DNA of 64,000 bases. Source: Pedobacter nototheniae. GTDB taxonomy: Bacteria; Bacteroidota; Bacteroidia; Sphingobacteriales; Sphingobacteriaceae. How positions within the stretch are numbered: the first letter of the stretch is position 1; each line of letters begins with the position of its first letter. Under the pieces are notes generated by a model that searched no databases, was not told the origin of the DNA, and saw only the letters and a program-made list of their open reading frames with translations. The stretch covers positions 1 through 64,000 of the forward strand of contig NZ_RQRS01000017.1 in the NCBI RefSeq assembly GCF_004335085.1. Direction: 5' to 3'. Positions 1-8,859 of the stretch are shown here, one piece after another. The translations under genes were made by a program, and so were the position numbers.

Positions 1-126
1 ATGGTACAATAGGAAAAGAAGACATTCGGCACTTGATTACAGAACCCCAGTTCAGGTTGAAAGAGCAATGCTGAAAAATAAAACAGAAGCGGCATAAAAT
101 GTCTCCACTTTTATATTGCAATTCCA
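1..126 (+). mobile_element. Right end of an IS3-family insertion sequence
   Basis: The first 97 bases encode the last 31 residues of an IS3-type DDE transposase, and the next ~29 bases look like the terminal repeat. Read outward-in on the minus strand, the end begins TGGAATTGCAATATAAAAGT, which fits the TG...CA ends usual for this family. The boundary at about 126/127 is inferred from where the TraM reading stops looking like TraM. The left end lies outside the window. Confidence 0.75.
2..97 (+). CDS. IS3-family transposase, C-terminal fragment
   Basis: The frame starting at base 2 reads WYNRKRRHSALDYRTPVQVE and ends with TAA at 95-97. The Y-N-x-K/R-R-x-H-S-A-L-x-Y-x-T-P string is the hallmark C-terminal end of the IS3-family OrfB (rve integrase core) transposase, just after the catalytic Glu. 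Only the tail is in the window, so activity cannot be judged. It reads opposite to the tra operon it interrupts. Confidence 0.85.
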   Translation, partial: WYNRKRRHSALDYRTPVQVERAMLKNKTEAA

Positions 127-879
127 GATCGCAGAAATAGGGCGTTCGACATCTCCGGAAAGTATGGTATTGAAGCCAGCCGAAAATCCATGCGATCTTT
201 TGACCGGAATGATCTTCCTGCTTTTGGCTTCTGCTTCGGCCAGTTTCAGAGCCCGTTCTTTTTCAATATTCTCCTTTACAGCGGGATCATTAGCTTTCCC
301 CATACTGTCGACAAGAGCCATCTGCGCCCGAAAAAGCTGCATGGGATCGGATGGGTTTTTAGAGTTATCAACCTCCTTAGTTACCCTGTTCTCCTGCATT
401 TTTATCTTCGAGAGTGCCGAGGCGAGTGCGATGTCCTGCTCAGTTCTGGAAGGATTCCGCGACTTTACAAAGCTCTGTCCTGCCGCAGAATATCCATGGT
501 TTACATTTTCCGGTCTGCCTGGCAGACCATATTTTGCCTTCATTACCTGGTCAATGGAATCTAGCATATGCTTTTCCCTCAAATTGTAGGATGAGCTTAT
601 CTCTGCCAGCTGTTGGTTTTCTTCACCAATACTACCAACAGCAGTGTATCCATCGGCCTGCTTGAATTTATTTCTAAAGGCATCCAGCTTTCCCGAAAGC
701 TCCTGGTTCCTCACCTGCTCGGAAACATTTGCCACGTTGGTCTGTAGCGAATCTCTTCCCAGGACTATTTTACCTTCTTTTCCAAAACTGCTTTTATAGA
801 CATAAAAGAAGAGAAAAAGAAAAGGCAGACAGATTATGGGAAGAGCGTACCTGGGCTTTTTTAAATCTATTTTTTTCAT
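52..879 (-). pseudogene. traM: TraM, truncated by an IS3 insertion
   Basis: This is the N-terminal part of the conjugative-transposon TraM protein, an inner-membrane-anchored component of the Bacteroides-type mating apparatus. The protein opens with a short cytoplasmic stretch and one membrane segment at about residues 11-27, then a long charged periplasmic region. TraM-like sequence stops after 'ERPISAI' near base 127. The last ~25 codons are translated from the IS end and are not TraM. Family members are usually 400 residues or more, so the C-terminal domain is missing. It follows the traL-like gene by 9 bases. Mating function is probably lost unless the rest is supplied elsewhere. Confidence 0.75.
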
Positions 880-888
880 ATAATTTAA

Positions 889-1275
889 TTAATTCTTCGT
901 GTGGCCGGCACGCTCAAGCTCGGCTACCATACTGACCATGAGCAGGCTGTCCTGGCTATTTAGCGTTTCCTTGGCCAATAAAACTTTCAGCGCTTCCCTA
1001 ATTTCCAGAGTTCTTTTAAGCTTACTTACAGTTGTTCCTATTTCGCTAAGCCCACTCTCAACTTTTAGCAGTGCTTTTTTTTCTAAAGGGGCTTTTTTTG
1101 AATCCATTCTCAGCAGCGTAAAGCACAAGAGAAAGGAACTGGCTAGTAGCAGCACCATAGATGAGAAGATAACCTTCGGATATTTTTTGAAAAAACCTGA
1201 TATGGAGGCCAGGAGGCGTTCGATCAGATCAGAGAACTCATTTCTGAGTTCTGAAAACACAGTTGTCTTTTTCAT
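889..1275 (-). CDS. TraL-like small membrane protein of the tra operon
   Basis: This 128-residue protein has a hydrophilic N-terminus with a 'FFKKYPK' segment, one membrane helix at about residues 36-56, and a coiled-coil-prone, Leu/Glu/Lys-rich C-terminal half. I assign it by position: in Bacteroides-type operons a short one-helix protein lies between TraK and TraM. Its start overlaps the traK stop by four bases, implying translational coupling. I recognise no catalytic motif. The role is probably structural, in the envelope-spanning complex. Confidence 0.55.
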   Translation of the reverse strand: MKKTTVFSELRNEFSDLIERLLASISGFFKKYPKVIFSSMVLLLASSFLLCFTLLRMDSKKAPLEKKALLKVESGLSEIGTTVSKLKRTLEIREALKVLLAKETLNSQDSLLMVSMVAELERAGHTKN

Positions 1276-1895
1276 TGGAATGCATTTTTATCTATAGTTG
1301 AAATATCCCTGTTCTCTAATGTCTTCCATCTGGTAATTAAGACCGCGTGGGGATTATTGTCAGATCTTGTTTCAAGATCGACCAGGCTTCCCTCCGTGAT
1401 AAGCGAGCGGGTGACGCTTGAACTTCTCCTGTCTATTTTCTGTGTACCATAATACCGGAAATACATTCTTTTTTCATCTAAAAAAATAGAATCGGTACGG
1501 AGCGTGAGTACAGCAGAGGAGGAGAGAATAGAGGTGAAAAAACCTTTTTCCTTCAGATTATTATACTGAAGGGCACCACTTTCATCAATAAGGTACATGG
1601 CCTGTTTCATCTGATATTCTATGAACTTATCATCTGGTACCAGCGAAAAGAAAAGAGAATGGAATTTTGCAATATGTGCGCGATATTCTGCTGCTCTGTT
1701 TAGCTGCACATCGGTCTGTTTTGCCAGGATTGGTATTCCCGAGGGGTCAAGAATATAAATACTTTTACGAGAATCCCTAACATATCCATAGGCAAAAAAA
1801 GAAACAACAGCGACTACCGATAGACAGAGCAAAAAACTTCCCAGCGAAAGGAATGTGGCTAGACGGATTTTGGATTCGATACTTTTTATCATCAT
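1272..1895 (-). CDS. traK: Conjugative transposon protein TraK
   Basis: This 207-residue protein has a single N-terminal membrane anchor at about residues 14-37 and a large periplasmic domain. Size, topology and place between TraJ and a small membrane protein match TraK, thought to be the VirB8-like scaffold of the mating channel. Characteristic stretches are 'SIYILDPSGIP' just after the anchor and 'YFRYYGTQKIDRRSSSVTRS' near residue 150. The start codon lies 4 bases after the traJ stop, so they are probably co-translated. It appears intact. Confidence 0.8.
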   Translation of the reverse strand: MMIKSIESKIRLATFLSLGSFLLCLSVVAVVSFFAYGYVRDSRKSIYILDPSGIPILAKQTDVQLNRAAEYRAHIAKFHSLFFSLVPDDKFIEYQMKQAMYLIDESGALQYNNLKEKGFFTSILSSSAVLTLRTDSIFLDEKRMYFRYYGTQKIDRRSSSVTRSLITEGSLVDLETRSDNNPHAVLITRWKTLENRDISTIDKNAFQ

Positions 1896-1899
1896 CTCT

Positions 1900-3027
1900 C
1901 TATCCTCCCATTATCTGTCCAGCAACCCTGGTCATGCTTGATGCACCTCTTCCCATAGAACTTGCGGCAGAAGATACACCCGATGTGGATACTATCCATG
2001 TTGAAATGCTCGGCACGGTAAGCATGGTTAGTGCACCGATGATAAAGGTTACGATTACCATTCCAAAGGAGAGAACTCCATTGCTGGCAAACCAGCCGAG
2101 CTTTTCAAGGCTTGCCCCGCCAGTCCCAACAAGCTCCTGATAACGGGTAATTTCCGCCTCAAGTGCATAATGCTGGAAAAGGGACGCTACATACATCACC
2201 AGATATGCAATCCCTGAATAAAGGTTTACGGAAATGAACCTGGCGACCCATGTCGAAAAGGAATCCCTGAAAGCTGGCAGAATAGAGACGGCTACTGAAA
2301 AGGGGCCTAAAATAATCAGTATCGTGGAAAAGATGATCTGAATGATAAAAATAATGTAGGTGCAGACCCTGAGTATCCATATAGCGAGTGTTTCCAAAAG
2401 AGAGGTAGCCAAAAGTTGCAGACCAACCTCCAGCCGGTTTCTCATTTCCACTATCGGGTTCCAGACTTCGGAAAACCCTTCCTTTACCGAAGACTTAACA
2501 GATTCCCATGCATTTTCATACCAGGTATCCGCTTCTGTTTTTGCTGTCTGCGTCTCGGCCTGAATTTTATAGAGCTGATCAGAAACCTCTACCATGAGCT
2601 TCGCCCGCTGTAGCCTGAGATCATTGATCTCTGCCTGGCTGCCATCGAACATTGCTGAGGTCTTCTGTTCTACAACATCGGTTGGATACGCAAGGACCCG
2701 GGTAAAGATGCTCCACCATAGAATCACCATGGTCAGACCGAAAGGACGGAGCAGCGGCATAATTTCAAGCTGTTTATCCCCGGAGATCATTTCATAGCTT
2801 TTGATAGCAAAAAAGATGAGCATAAAAATTGCCGCCAGTGCCTGCGCATCTGCAATAAAGGCATCATAATGAGTCCAGATCGTACTTTTCATCTCATGCA
2901 GAAAATGCATCATCCCCTCTTCATACACGCCGTTGCCCTGAAGAAAATTAAAAGTGTCCTTGAACGAATCGGGCACTGCCTGCACAAAAAAACCGGCTGT
3001 GCCGGTTATAACATTTAAAATATCCAT
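1900..3027 (-). CDS. traJ: Conjugative transposon protein TraJ
   Basis: TraJ is a polytopic inner-membrane protein, considered the VirB6-like part of the channel. The 375-residue product has a hydrophobic segment near residues 65-75, another near 95-110, an amphipathic charged middle, and strongly hydrophobic helices from about residue 215 to 345. It ends in a Ser/Gly/Ala-rich tail ('VSSAASSMGRGASSMTR'). It sits between a DUF5045-like gene and traK with gaps of 3-4 bases. Length is normal for the family. Confidence 0.85.
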   Translation of the reverse strand: MDILNVITGTAGFFVQAVPDSFKDTFNFLQGNGVYEEGMMHFLHEMKSTIWTHYDAFIADAQALAAIFMLIFFAIKSYEMISGDKQLEIMPLLRPFGLTMVILWWSIFTRVLAYPTDVVEQKTSAMFDGSQAEINDLRLQRAKLMVEVSDQLYKIQAETQTAKTEADTWYENAWESVKSSVKEGFSEVWNPIVEMRNRLEVGLQLLATSLLETLAIWILRVCTYIIFIIQIIFSTILIILGPFSVAVSILPAFRDSFSTWVARFISVNLYSGIAYLVMYVASLFQHYALEAEITRYQELVGTGGASLEKLGWFASNGVLSFGMVIVTFIIGALTMLTVPSISTWIVSTSGVSSAASSMGRGASSMTRVAGQIMGG

Positions 3028-3030
3028 TGC

Positions 3031-3804
3031 TTATAGTTTTGATTTTTTAAGAATATCATTGGCAATCTGGATATCGCTCTTTGGGGATGCTGGTCTTTGA
3101 ACTTCACCGGCCCGTAACTTCTGGACAGATGAGCGGATAGAGAGATAGGTTTTTGCCCTGGATTTCTTGGTTTCCCAGCTTGCCGAGAGTTTTCTGAATT
3201 CAGATAGCATCCTGTGGTAGGCCATTATCCTTGATCCCCGGTCTAAGGTAGTCGACCTCGCGATTTCCAGCCTTTCAAGAAGTGCACTGCTTTCCTCCCT
3301 GTACCAGTCAAACAGACCCACAGATATTATGTATTTCTGTTCTGCAAGCGAAAGGCCTGCAAGCATATCGGCATCTGCCTGATTTAATAATCCTTCAAAC
3401 TCGTTGCGATAGTACATTAGCCAAAGGGGATCGGCAAAAGAAAGTGCCGAAGAATAATTGGAGGCCTCGCTCAGCGCAGTATTGCGAAGGGTATCCGCAT
3501 GCAGTTTGTAGAGATTATCTGTGTTCTGCATGGCTGCTGCCAACATCAGCCGTTGCGTTTGTGGACCGAGCGGGCCAAGGGGTCTTAGATCCGTTTTGGG
3601 ATAATTGGGGTGAAGCGCCCAAGTAATCCAGTAATCAGGGTTGAGCCCTAAAAATCCTGGTTTGGGCGTAAACTTATCCGCATCCCATTGCTTGAAGACC
3701 ATTCGTTCCTGCTGGTAGGTAATGTGTTTGTCGGTAATTTTCTTCTGTGACCAGAGGAGCGTTGAGAGCAAACAGAGGAAAAGAAGCAAAAAAGGTTTTT
3801 TCAT
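3031..3804 (-). CDS. DUF5045-like exported Tra-operon protein
   Basis: This 257-residue protein has a signal peptide of about 19 residues (KKP...LLLFLCLLSTLLWSQ). The rest is helical with many Leu, Ala and charged residues. I recall this family as DUF5045 in Pedobacter-type tra loci; its role is not known. The last residues ('DIQIANDILKKSKL') resemble the tails of the three TraI-like proteins encoded just upstream, suggesting a shared docking element. The start overlaps the previous stop by 4 bases. Confidence 0.6.
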   Translation of the reverse strand: MKKPFLLLFLCLLSTLLWSQKKITDKHITYQQERMVFKQWDADKFTPKPGFLGLNPDYWITWALHPNYPKTDLRPLGPLGPQTQRLMLAAAMQNTDNLYKLHADTLRNTALSEASNYSSALSFADPLWLMYYRNEFEGLLNQADADMLAGLSLAEQKYIISVGLFDWYREESSALLERLEIARSTTLDRGSRIMAYHRMLSEFRKLSASWETKKSRAKTYLSIRSSVQKLRAGEVQRPASPKSDIQIANDILKKSKL

Positions 3805-4466
3805 GGTTTTAAAAGTTTTGATTTGAATAAAATATCACTCCCGAGACGCAGATCCTGATTGATAAAGCCCTGATAGGGATTAAGCGAACGGAAGACTCCA
3901 TTCATTTTTGTCCAGTACATGGATTTTTTCATGCTGAATACCAGGGCACGGATGACGCGGAGCTCTAGGGCAATTTTCTTAAGCAGCGCATCGCGCTTTT
4001 CGAAATCCATGAGGACGTTTTCGCCTTCCTTCAATACAAAAGCAGAGACTTCTGAAAATAGGTTTACCCCCCTATCTTTTACCTGGCGGGAAACGTCTTC
4101 TGCAAAAAGCAGCAGATGGGGATCTGATTTGGCGATATCAATCATCCCGGCACTTTCCGATGAAATCTCGGCAACCAGTGAGCCGATCTGTCTGACCGCG
4201 ATTGCTGTTTTGAGCCCCTGATCAACTTCTCTTAAGGAAGACAGGATTAATGACTGAACCATAACGACCGCGCCCAGATTGAGATTAATATCCGAAAGGC
4301 GGTTGTTGATCGTATTTAAATAACTGTTATACGTATTTTCAGCTGCCAGACGTACTGCTCCATTTTCATTTACGATATTAAAATGCCCGCGGTCAAAAAC
4401 TAGCCTTTGAGCTTTACTACAATAATGACCAATCAGCATTAAAAAAATTAAAATAAGCAATTTCAT
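3801..4466 (-). CDS. TraI-like exported conjugation protein (third of three tandem copies)
   Basis: This 221-residue protein has a signal peptide ending near 'SKAQ' and a long alpha-helical body. The C-terminus carries the shared signature 'SLNPYQGFINQDLRL' and ends 'KSKLLKP'. Bacteroides-type operons usually carry one protein of this kind, TraI, between the TraG ATPase and TraJ. Two neighbouring genes share length, signal peptide, a 'D..LLLFAED'-type centre and the same ending. It is closest to the first copy (5124-5786): both have 'MYWxK' and 'VSxFVLKxG'. Confidence 0.65.
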   Translation of the reverse strand: MKLLILIFLMLIGHYCSKAQRLVFDRGHFNIVNENGAVRLAAENTYNSYLNTINNRLSDINLNLGAVVMVQSLILSSLREVDQGLKTAIAVRQIGSLVAEISSESAGMIDIAKSDPHLLLFAEDVSRQVKDRGVNLFSEVSAFVLKEGENVLMDFEKRDALLKKIALELRVIRALVFSMKKSMYWTKMNGVFRSLNPYQGFINQDLRLGSDILFKSKLLKP

Positions 4467-4470
4467 AACA

Positions 4471-5127
4471 TCAGTTTTTTAGGATATCTTTTTTTCGCAG
4501 GATTTCATCTACCAATTTTTTATCGGTATTGATAAATTCTGAGAAAGGGTTTAGCTGATTGAAGACCTTTTTTCTTGAAGAATATTGAAGGGTTACCGCC
4601 AGTCCTCTGGATGCCCCGGCTATCAGGCGGAGTTCAGTGAGCACATGGGAAAAAAGCATTTTGCGGTCGCTCTGCTTCATCTGGTTGATGTCCTGCATAG
4701 AAAGAGCAAGTCCGTACAAAAAATTCAGCAGTGCATGTGCCCGATCCCCCATATCCAGCTCTGCCTGTATGGCCAGAACGGAAAGTATAGAATCGTCCTT
4801 GCATAAATCAAAAATCATCCCCTGGCTTTCGGTAATATCAGCAATCAATGGATAGGCTTCGATTCCGATCTGCACCGCATCAATGGCAAGTCCCAAAGTC
4901 TTGAACCGGGACTGGATATCCCTGTATTTATTCTTTAATCTTACCATCAGGGTTTTGTTTGCCTCCTCATTTGCAGTGGATCCCGCCTGCCTGTCCCTCG
5001 CATCAGACTGTTTTCCGTGTTCTGTTTTGCTATTACCCACAAGCTGGTGCAAAAGCCCGACATTCAACTGCGCATGAGCAGCTATTGATATGAAAATCAT
5101 AGCCGTGAAAAATGCTGCGCTTTTCAT
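4471..5127 (-). CDS. TraI-like exported conjugation protein (second, diverged copy)
   Basis: This 218-residue paralogue is the most diverged of the three. It has a signal peptide ending 'IAAHAQ', then a hydrophilic Ser/Lys/Asp/Arg-rich insert (about residues 31-58) not seen in the other two, then the helical core. The C-terminal signature survives as 'QLNPFSEFINTDKKL' with the ending 'KKDILKN'. It lacks the 'FVLKxG' motif of the other copies. The ATG overlaps the stop of copy one by four bases. The function is presumably structural, in the periplasm. Confidence 0.6.
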   Translation of the reverse strand: MKSAAFFTAMIFISIAAHAQLNVGLLHQLVGNSKTEHGKQSDARDRQAGSTANEEANKTLMVRLKNKYRDIQSRFKTLGLAIDAVQIGIEAYPLIADITESQGMIFDLCKDDSILSVLAIQAELDMGDRAHALLNFLYGLALSMQDINQMKQSDRKMLFSHVLTELRLIAGASRGLAVTLQYSSRKKVFNQLNPFSEFINTDKKLVDEILRKKDILKN

Positions 5128-5786
5128 TGCTTGAGCATCTTGGCATTCCTGATAATATCGTCCGCTATGCGTTTATCAATATTGATATATCCTGCATAAG
5201 GGTTTAGGGAATTTAAGATTCCGCGCTGCTTTGCCCAGTACATCGTACGGTACATGCCATAGGCCACTCCCCGGAGGATGGTAAGTTCTGTGACGATCCT
5301 ATTGAGAAGCTTTGCCCGTTCACCGGAATCCATCAGCGCGTCCCTCCCGTCTTTTAATACAAAAGAGCTAACCTCGGTAGCAAGGTTGATCGAACGGGTT
5401 TTGAACTCCCTAGCACCTCCTTCGGCAAACAGCAGTAATACCGGGTCACCAGAGGCTAGATTAATCGCCTTATTCACATCAATGACAATATCCTGAGAAA
5501 TCGCATAAATATCCTTAACAGAAAGCAGAGACCTCATTACTCCTGAAACCTCAGATAAGCCTCTGTAAATAGTGGATTGAAGGTCATTTACAATTCCAAG
5601 CTGACCAGTTACCGCGAGCTGTGCCCTTTGCACAAGAGTAAGGTTGTCGCTGGTTCGGGACAGACCGCTGTTCATCACCCCTGCATGGGCAGCCGTGGCC
5701 GCAGCGGTTGTTGGGTCAACGTATATTTGTGCGGAGGCCGATTGCACGAAGATTCCAAATAAAAAATAGATGAATATTTTTCGCAT
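5124..5786 (-). CDS. TraI-like exported conjugation protein (first copy)
   Basis: This 220-residue protein has a signal peptide ending at 'SASAQ', followed by 'IYVDPTTAAATAAH' and a helical body. The C-terminus reads 'SLNPYAGYINIDKRI' and ends 'NAKMLKQ'. Being first after the TraG ATPase it occupies the position of TraI in Bacteroides-type operons, and of the three copies it is my best candidate for the direct TraI counterpart. It begins 11 bases after the traG stop. Confidence 0.65.
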   Translation of the reverse strand: MRKIFIYFLFGIFVQSASAQIYVDPTTAAATAAHAGVMNSGLSRTSDNLTLVQRAQLAVTGQLGIVNDLQSTIYRGLSEVSGVMRSLLSVKDIYAISQDIVIDVNKAINLASGDPVLLLFAEGGAREFKTRSINLATEVSSFVLKDGRDALMDSGERAKLLNRIVTELTILRGVAYGMYRTMYWAKQRGILNSLNPYAGYINIDKRIADDIIRNAKMLKQ

Positions 5787-5797
5787 AAAAATAGAAT

Positions 5798-8236
5798 TTA
5801 ACTTGTGATGGATGAATTGACTTTCTTGACAAATTCGGGAAGAGAGATTGCGCTCATTTTCATATCGGCAACGAAATGTTCCAGTCCCAGAGGATAAGAA
5901 CCGTAACGCTTGACATAAGATTCGACAGCAGTCTTTTCGGGTTTTTCGGTTGTGAAGGTTAAATACTGAAAAAGCGACACTTCAACGCCATAGACCTCCC
6001 CTATACTTCCGCGCTTAATGTAAACCTCCTTGAATTTCCCGCGTCCGGCCTTATTTTCAAGCGCATTGATGGTAAATATCTTTCGCTGCTCTACCTCACT
6101 GAGCGCCAGGAGCTTTGCTACCTCTGCATAATTCCCCCTGAACTTGGATTGATCGAGCAGGCAGATGGTGTCGGAACTGGCCAGAATGGAATCCTTTATT
6201 ACAGCATTTCCGATAATATCGCCCAGTTCCTGCGTCACCACAATTGGCTCTCCCCAGAATTTCCTCATCGTTTTATAGAGGTAAAGAATGTAGTTAGCCA
6301 TTAGCGGAGATGCGATTGCCTTCCACGCTTCTTCCAAAATCATCGCTTTTCGCTGGCCTGTACGGTGCCTCATTTTCTGCAGTACCAAATCCATAATCAC
6401 CAGCGTCACGATTGGAAAAAGAACCCTATTTTCCTTGATTGAATCAATTTCGTAGACAATAAAACGCTCTGTAAAATCTGAAAGATCAGCGCTTTCGTTG
6501 AGCAGCCTACCGTACTCTCCGCCAAGACAGAATTTTTTAAGTACATAACGGTACTCATCAAGATCGAAACTGATCTTCTCATTTTCCTTGATCTCCGAAA
6601 TCTTAACGATCGAATAATGGTAGAAAGAATCAAAACACAGCGCATAATCAGCCTCTCCTAAAAAGAAGTCTGAATAGTAGGCCGAGAGTACATTTGAGAA
6701 AACCGTATCCTCAATCTGCGATACGCTTCCCTCTGCACCCTTTAAAAGAAGTCCGATAAGTGTTTTGAGGAAATCCTTCTTTTCGATGTTATATTCTGCT
6801 TCAGAAATAAGAAAGGGATTCATCGTGATCGGATTCTCCTCGGTATAGGTGTAATACTTTCCTCCAAAATAATTGCATAGCCCGGAATAGGAATGTCCTA
6901 CATCAACGATCACGATGTCGTAATTATAAAGCATATACTGTTCAAGCAGGCTGTTCATAAAAAAGGATTTACCAGTACCAGAGCTGCCCAGAACAAATTT
7001 TGAACGGTTGGTAATCCTGCCAGATTCCATAGGAAGATCTGCTGGATCTATGCCTACAGGGATTCCTCTCCTATCGGTAAAGCGCATGAGAAACTTGGAG
7101 GGCTCATCCCGCATCAGCCGTTCCTTGTAGAACAGGCAAAGGGCCGCATCCGAAGTGGTGAGGAACCAGTCGTATTTTTTCAGTTCCACTGCATTTCCAG
7201 GCAAGGCACTCCTAAAGAGTTCCATCTGGTTATAGGCATTCTTGGAGGGGATAATCCCCTGCTGAAATAGGGAAGCTTCAATAAAGTTACAGCTGGTATC
7301 CAGAAGTGGAAGTTCGCAGCAGACCAATAAAGAATAGTGCGCATTGACGAGCAACTGGTTTTCCCTTGCCACATCTATGAGCAACTTATCAATATCCTCC
7401 ACACACATCTGATTGGCTGGATCAGGAACTCCGGAATGCCGCTTGCGTTTCAGCTGCAGTTTGTTCAGGGTAATGCCCTGGGAAGGAATTTCAATTAATT
7501 GGTTATAAACAAGACTTTCAATACCCGGAACTGATGACAGGAAAGAAAGGTTGTCCATCGGAAATTCCTGTAGTCCTTTCCCGTCGTTCGCCATTAAATA
7601 TGGCCCAATGGATTCAGGCATGTCAATGGAATCGATATTGACCAGGCTCATGCAGCGGATCACCTTTTTCCCAATACCTATTTCAGTATCCCCGGCCCTT
7701 AAGTTATTGAGCGAAAAATGGTCTGAGGAGAAATCCATGGCAAGCATCCGCGAAATATAGCGTTCTATCTCACCCTGGGGCAGTACTTTTGGTGATACCG
7801 ATGCTCCTTTCAATAGTTCACAGACCTTGGCAATATTGGATACAAAATCCAAAAGGGCTTTCCTGTCATAAACGTACATTGCCCTTCGTTTGACCTGACG
7901 GGTTATAACCAGATAACTAGAGTGCTCAATATATTCCCTCCCTGAAAAATGCTCATCGTATTTTTGCTGAAGGGGTTCACTTTGCACTTTCGCCTGATAA
8001 GTTCTTTTAGAGAACACATCCTGTTTCTGAATGATATACCCTTCACTCAATATCTTGATCACATTGAGAAGCAGAAGATGAAAGGCCTGGTAGCCTGCCG
8101 GATCAGCGGAATAAATAAGCACCGGATTTTCGATAGAAAGAATTACTGAAAAATCGCCTGACTCACCATAAAGAACGGAAAGTCCGCCTATCTCTTCTAT
8201 TCCGGCATATGGCAGTTTAAATTCCTGTTTTCCCAT
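5798..8236 (-). CDS. traG: TraG family conjugation system ATPase (VirB4-like)
   Basis: This 812-residue cytoplasmic ATPase powers assembly of the mating channel. The N-terminal ~400 residues form the VirB4-type N-domain. Walker A is 'GSSGTGKS' at about 417-424, and Walker B with its acidic pair is 'KAMILEEAW' near residue 630. 'VVTQELGDI' follows, with 'LLDQSKF' further on, as in other TraG/VirB4 proteins. The length is normal and it looks intact. It overlaps traF by 20 bases at its start. Confidence 0.92.
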   Translation of the reverse strand: MGKQEFKLPYAGIEEIGGLSVLYGESGDFSVILSIENPVLIYSADPAGYQAFHLLLLNVIKILSEGYIIQKQDVFSKRTYQAKVQSEPLQQKYDEHFSGREYIEHSSYLVITRQVKRRAMYVYDRKALLDFVSNIAKVCELLKGASVSPKVLPQGEIERYISRMLAMDFSSDHFSLNNLRAGDTEIGIGKKVIRCMSLVNIDSIDMPESIGPYLMANDGKGLQEFPMDNLSFLSSVPGIESLVYNQLIEIPSQGITLNKLQLKRKRHSGVPDPANQMCVEDIDKLLIDVARENQLLVNAHYSLLVCCELPLLDTSCNFIEASLFQQGIIPSKNAYNQMELFRSALPGNAVELKKYDWFLTTSDAALCLFYKERLMRDEPSKFLMRFTDRRGIPVGIDPADLPMESGRITNRSKFVLGSSGTGKSFFMNSLLEQYMLYNYDIVIVDVGHSYSGLCNYFGGKYYTYTEENPITMNPFLISEAEYNIEKKDFLKTLIGLLLKGAEGSVSQIEDTVFSNVLSAYYSDFFLGEADYALCFDSFYHYSIVKISEIKENEKISFDLDEYRYVLKKFCLGGEYGRLLNESADLSDFTERFIVYEIDSIKENRVLFPIVTLVIMDLVLQKMRHRTGQRKAMILEEAWKAIASPLMANYILYLYKTMRKFWGEPIVVTQELGDIIGNAVIKDSILASSDTICLLDQSKFRGNYAEVAKLLALSEVEQRKIFTINALENKAGRGKFKEVYIKRGSIGEVYGVEVSLFQYLTFTTEKPEKTAVESYVKRYGSYPLGLEHFVADMKMSAISLPEFVKKVNSSITS

Positions 8237-8525
8237 AACCTCGCCTTAAATAAATACGATGAATGAATATCTCCCTGGATCTGGTCTTATCATGAAGACC
8301 GGATGCCTGCTTGGAATATGTGTAGAGGAGCCCACCGGCTATTGAAAGAATGGTTAAGAGGCCACCGATATACATATTGAGGAGCGGACCGGCTAGGCCT
8401 CCTGTGACCAGCCCAAGACCTAAGGAAGAAATTCCATAAGCAATAAACTTCCCTTTGAAACCGCGATAAACAAGGGGCTTTTGAAGCCCCTTGTAAACTG
8501 GATACATCCTCATGCTATACGCCAA
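8217..8525 (-). CDS. traF: TraF-like small membrane protein (DUF4133)
   Basis: The product is about 98-102 residues. The core 'MRMYPVYKGLQKPLVYRGFK' followed by two membrane helices and 'KTRSREIFIHRIYLRRGY' is the DUF4133/TraF pattern. It is thought to match VirB3, which works next to the VirB4-type ATPase encoded immediately downstream. The open frame starts at 8525, but the internal ATG at 8513 or 8507 fits family starts better. It overlaps both neighbours. Confidence 0.85.
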   Translation of the reverse strand: MAYSMRMYPVYKGLQKPLVYRGFKGKFIAYGISSLGLGLVTGGLAGPLLNMYIGGLLTILSIAGGLLYTYSKQASGLHDKTRSREIFIHRIYLRRGYGKTGI

Positions 8526-8826
8526 AGAAAGCCTTGATCACTACCGATACCAGAACCAGAAAAAGGCAGGAACCTCCCCAGCCCATAATTTCTTTGTTGA
8601 TGTCCTGATCTCCGGAATTCCATTTGATGTAGACACGTACCCCGCCGATAATACCTACCACGGCACCAATCGCAAGGGTGAGTGTAGAAACTGGATCTAC
8701 ATAAGAGGTCAGCGAGGAAGTCGCCGCATTGATTCCTGTTGTTCCTCCCCCAGTCTGGGCGGAAACTGCCTGCACTAAACCCAATAGCGCGGCCAATGAC
8801 AAAAGTCTTTTGCTTTTTCTTGTCAT
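8515..8826 (-). CDS. traE: TraE-like channel component (DUF4134), copy 2
   Basis: This 103-residue protein has a signal peptide ending 'VSAQTGGG', then a helix, a short 'RVYIKWNSGDQDINKEIMGW' loop and a second helix. This is the DUF4134 layout, comparable with VirB2 pilins. 'GGVRVY.KWNSGD' plus 'MGWGGSCLFL' are the recognisable parts. It directly precedes traF and is the closer of the two copies to the usual TraE. Confidence 0.85.
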   Translation of the reverse strand: MTRKSKRLLSLAALLGLVQAVSAQTGGGTTGINAATSSLTSYVDPVSTLTLAIGAVVGIIGGVRVYIKWNSGDQDINKEIMGWGGSCLFLVLVSVVIKAFFGV

Positions 8827-8859
8827 AAAAAAATTGATTTAAATTGAATAAAATTGTAT

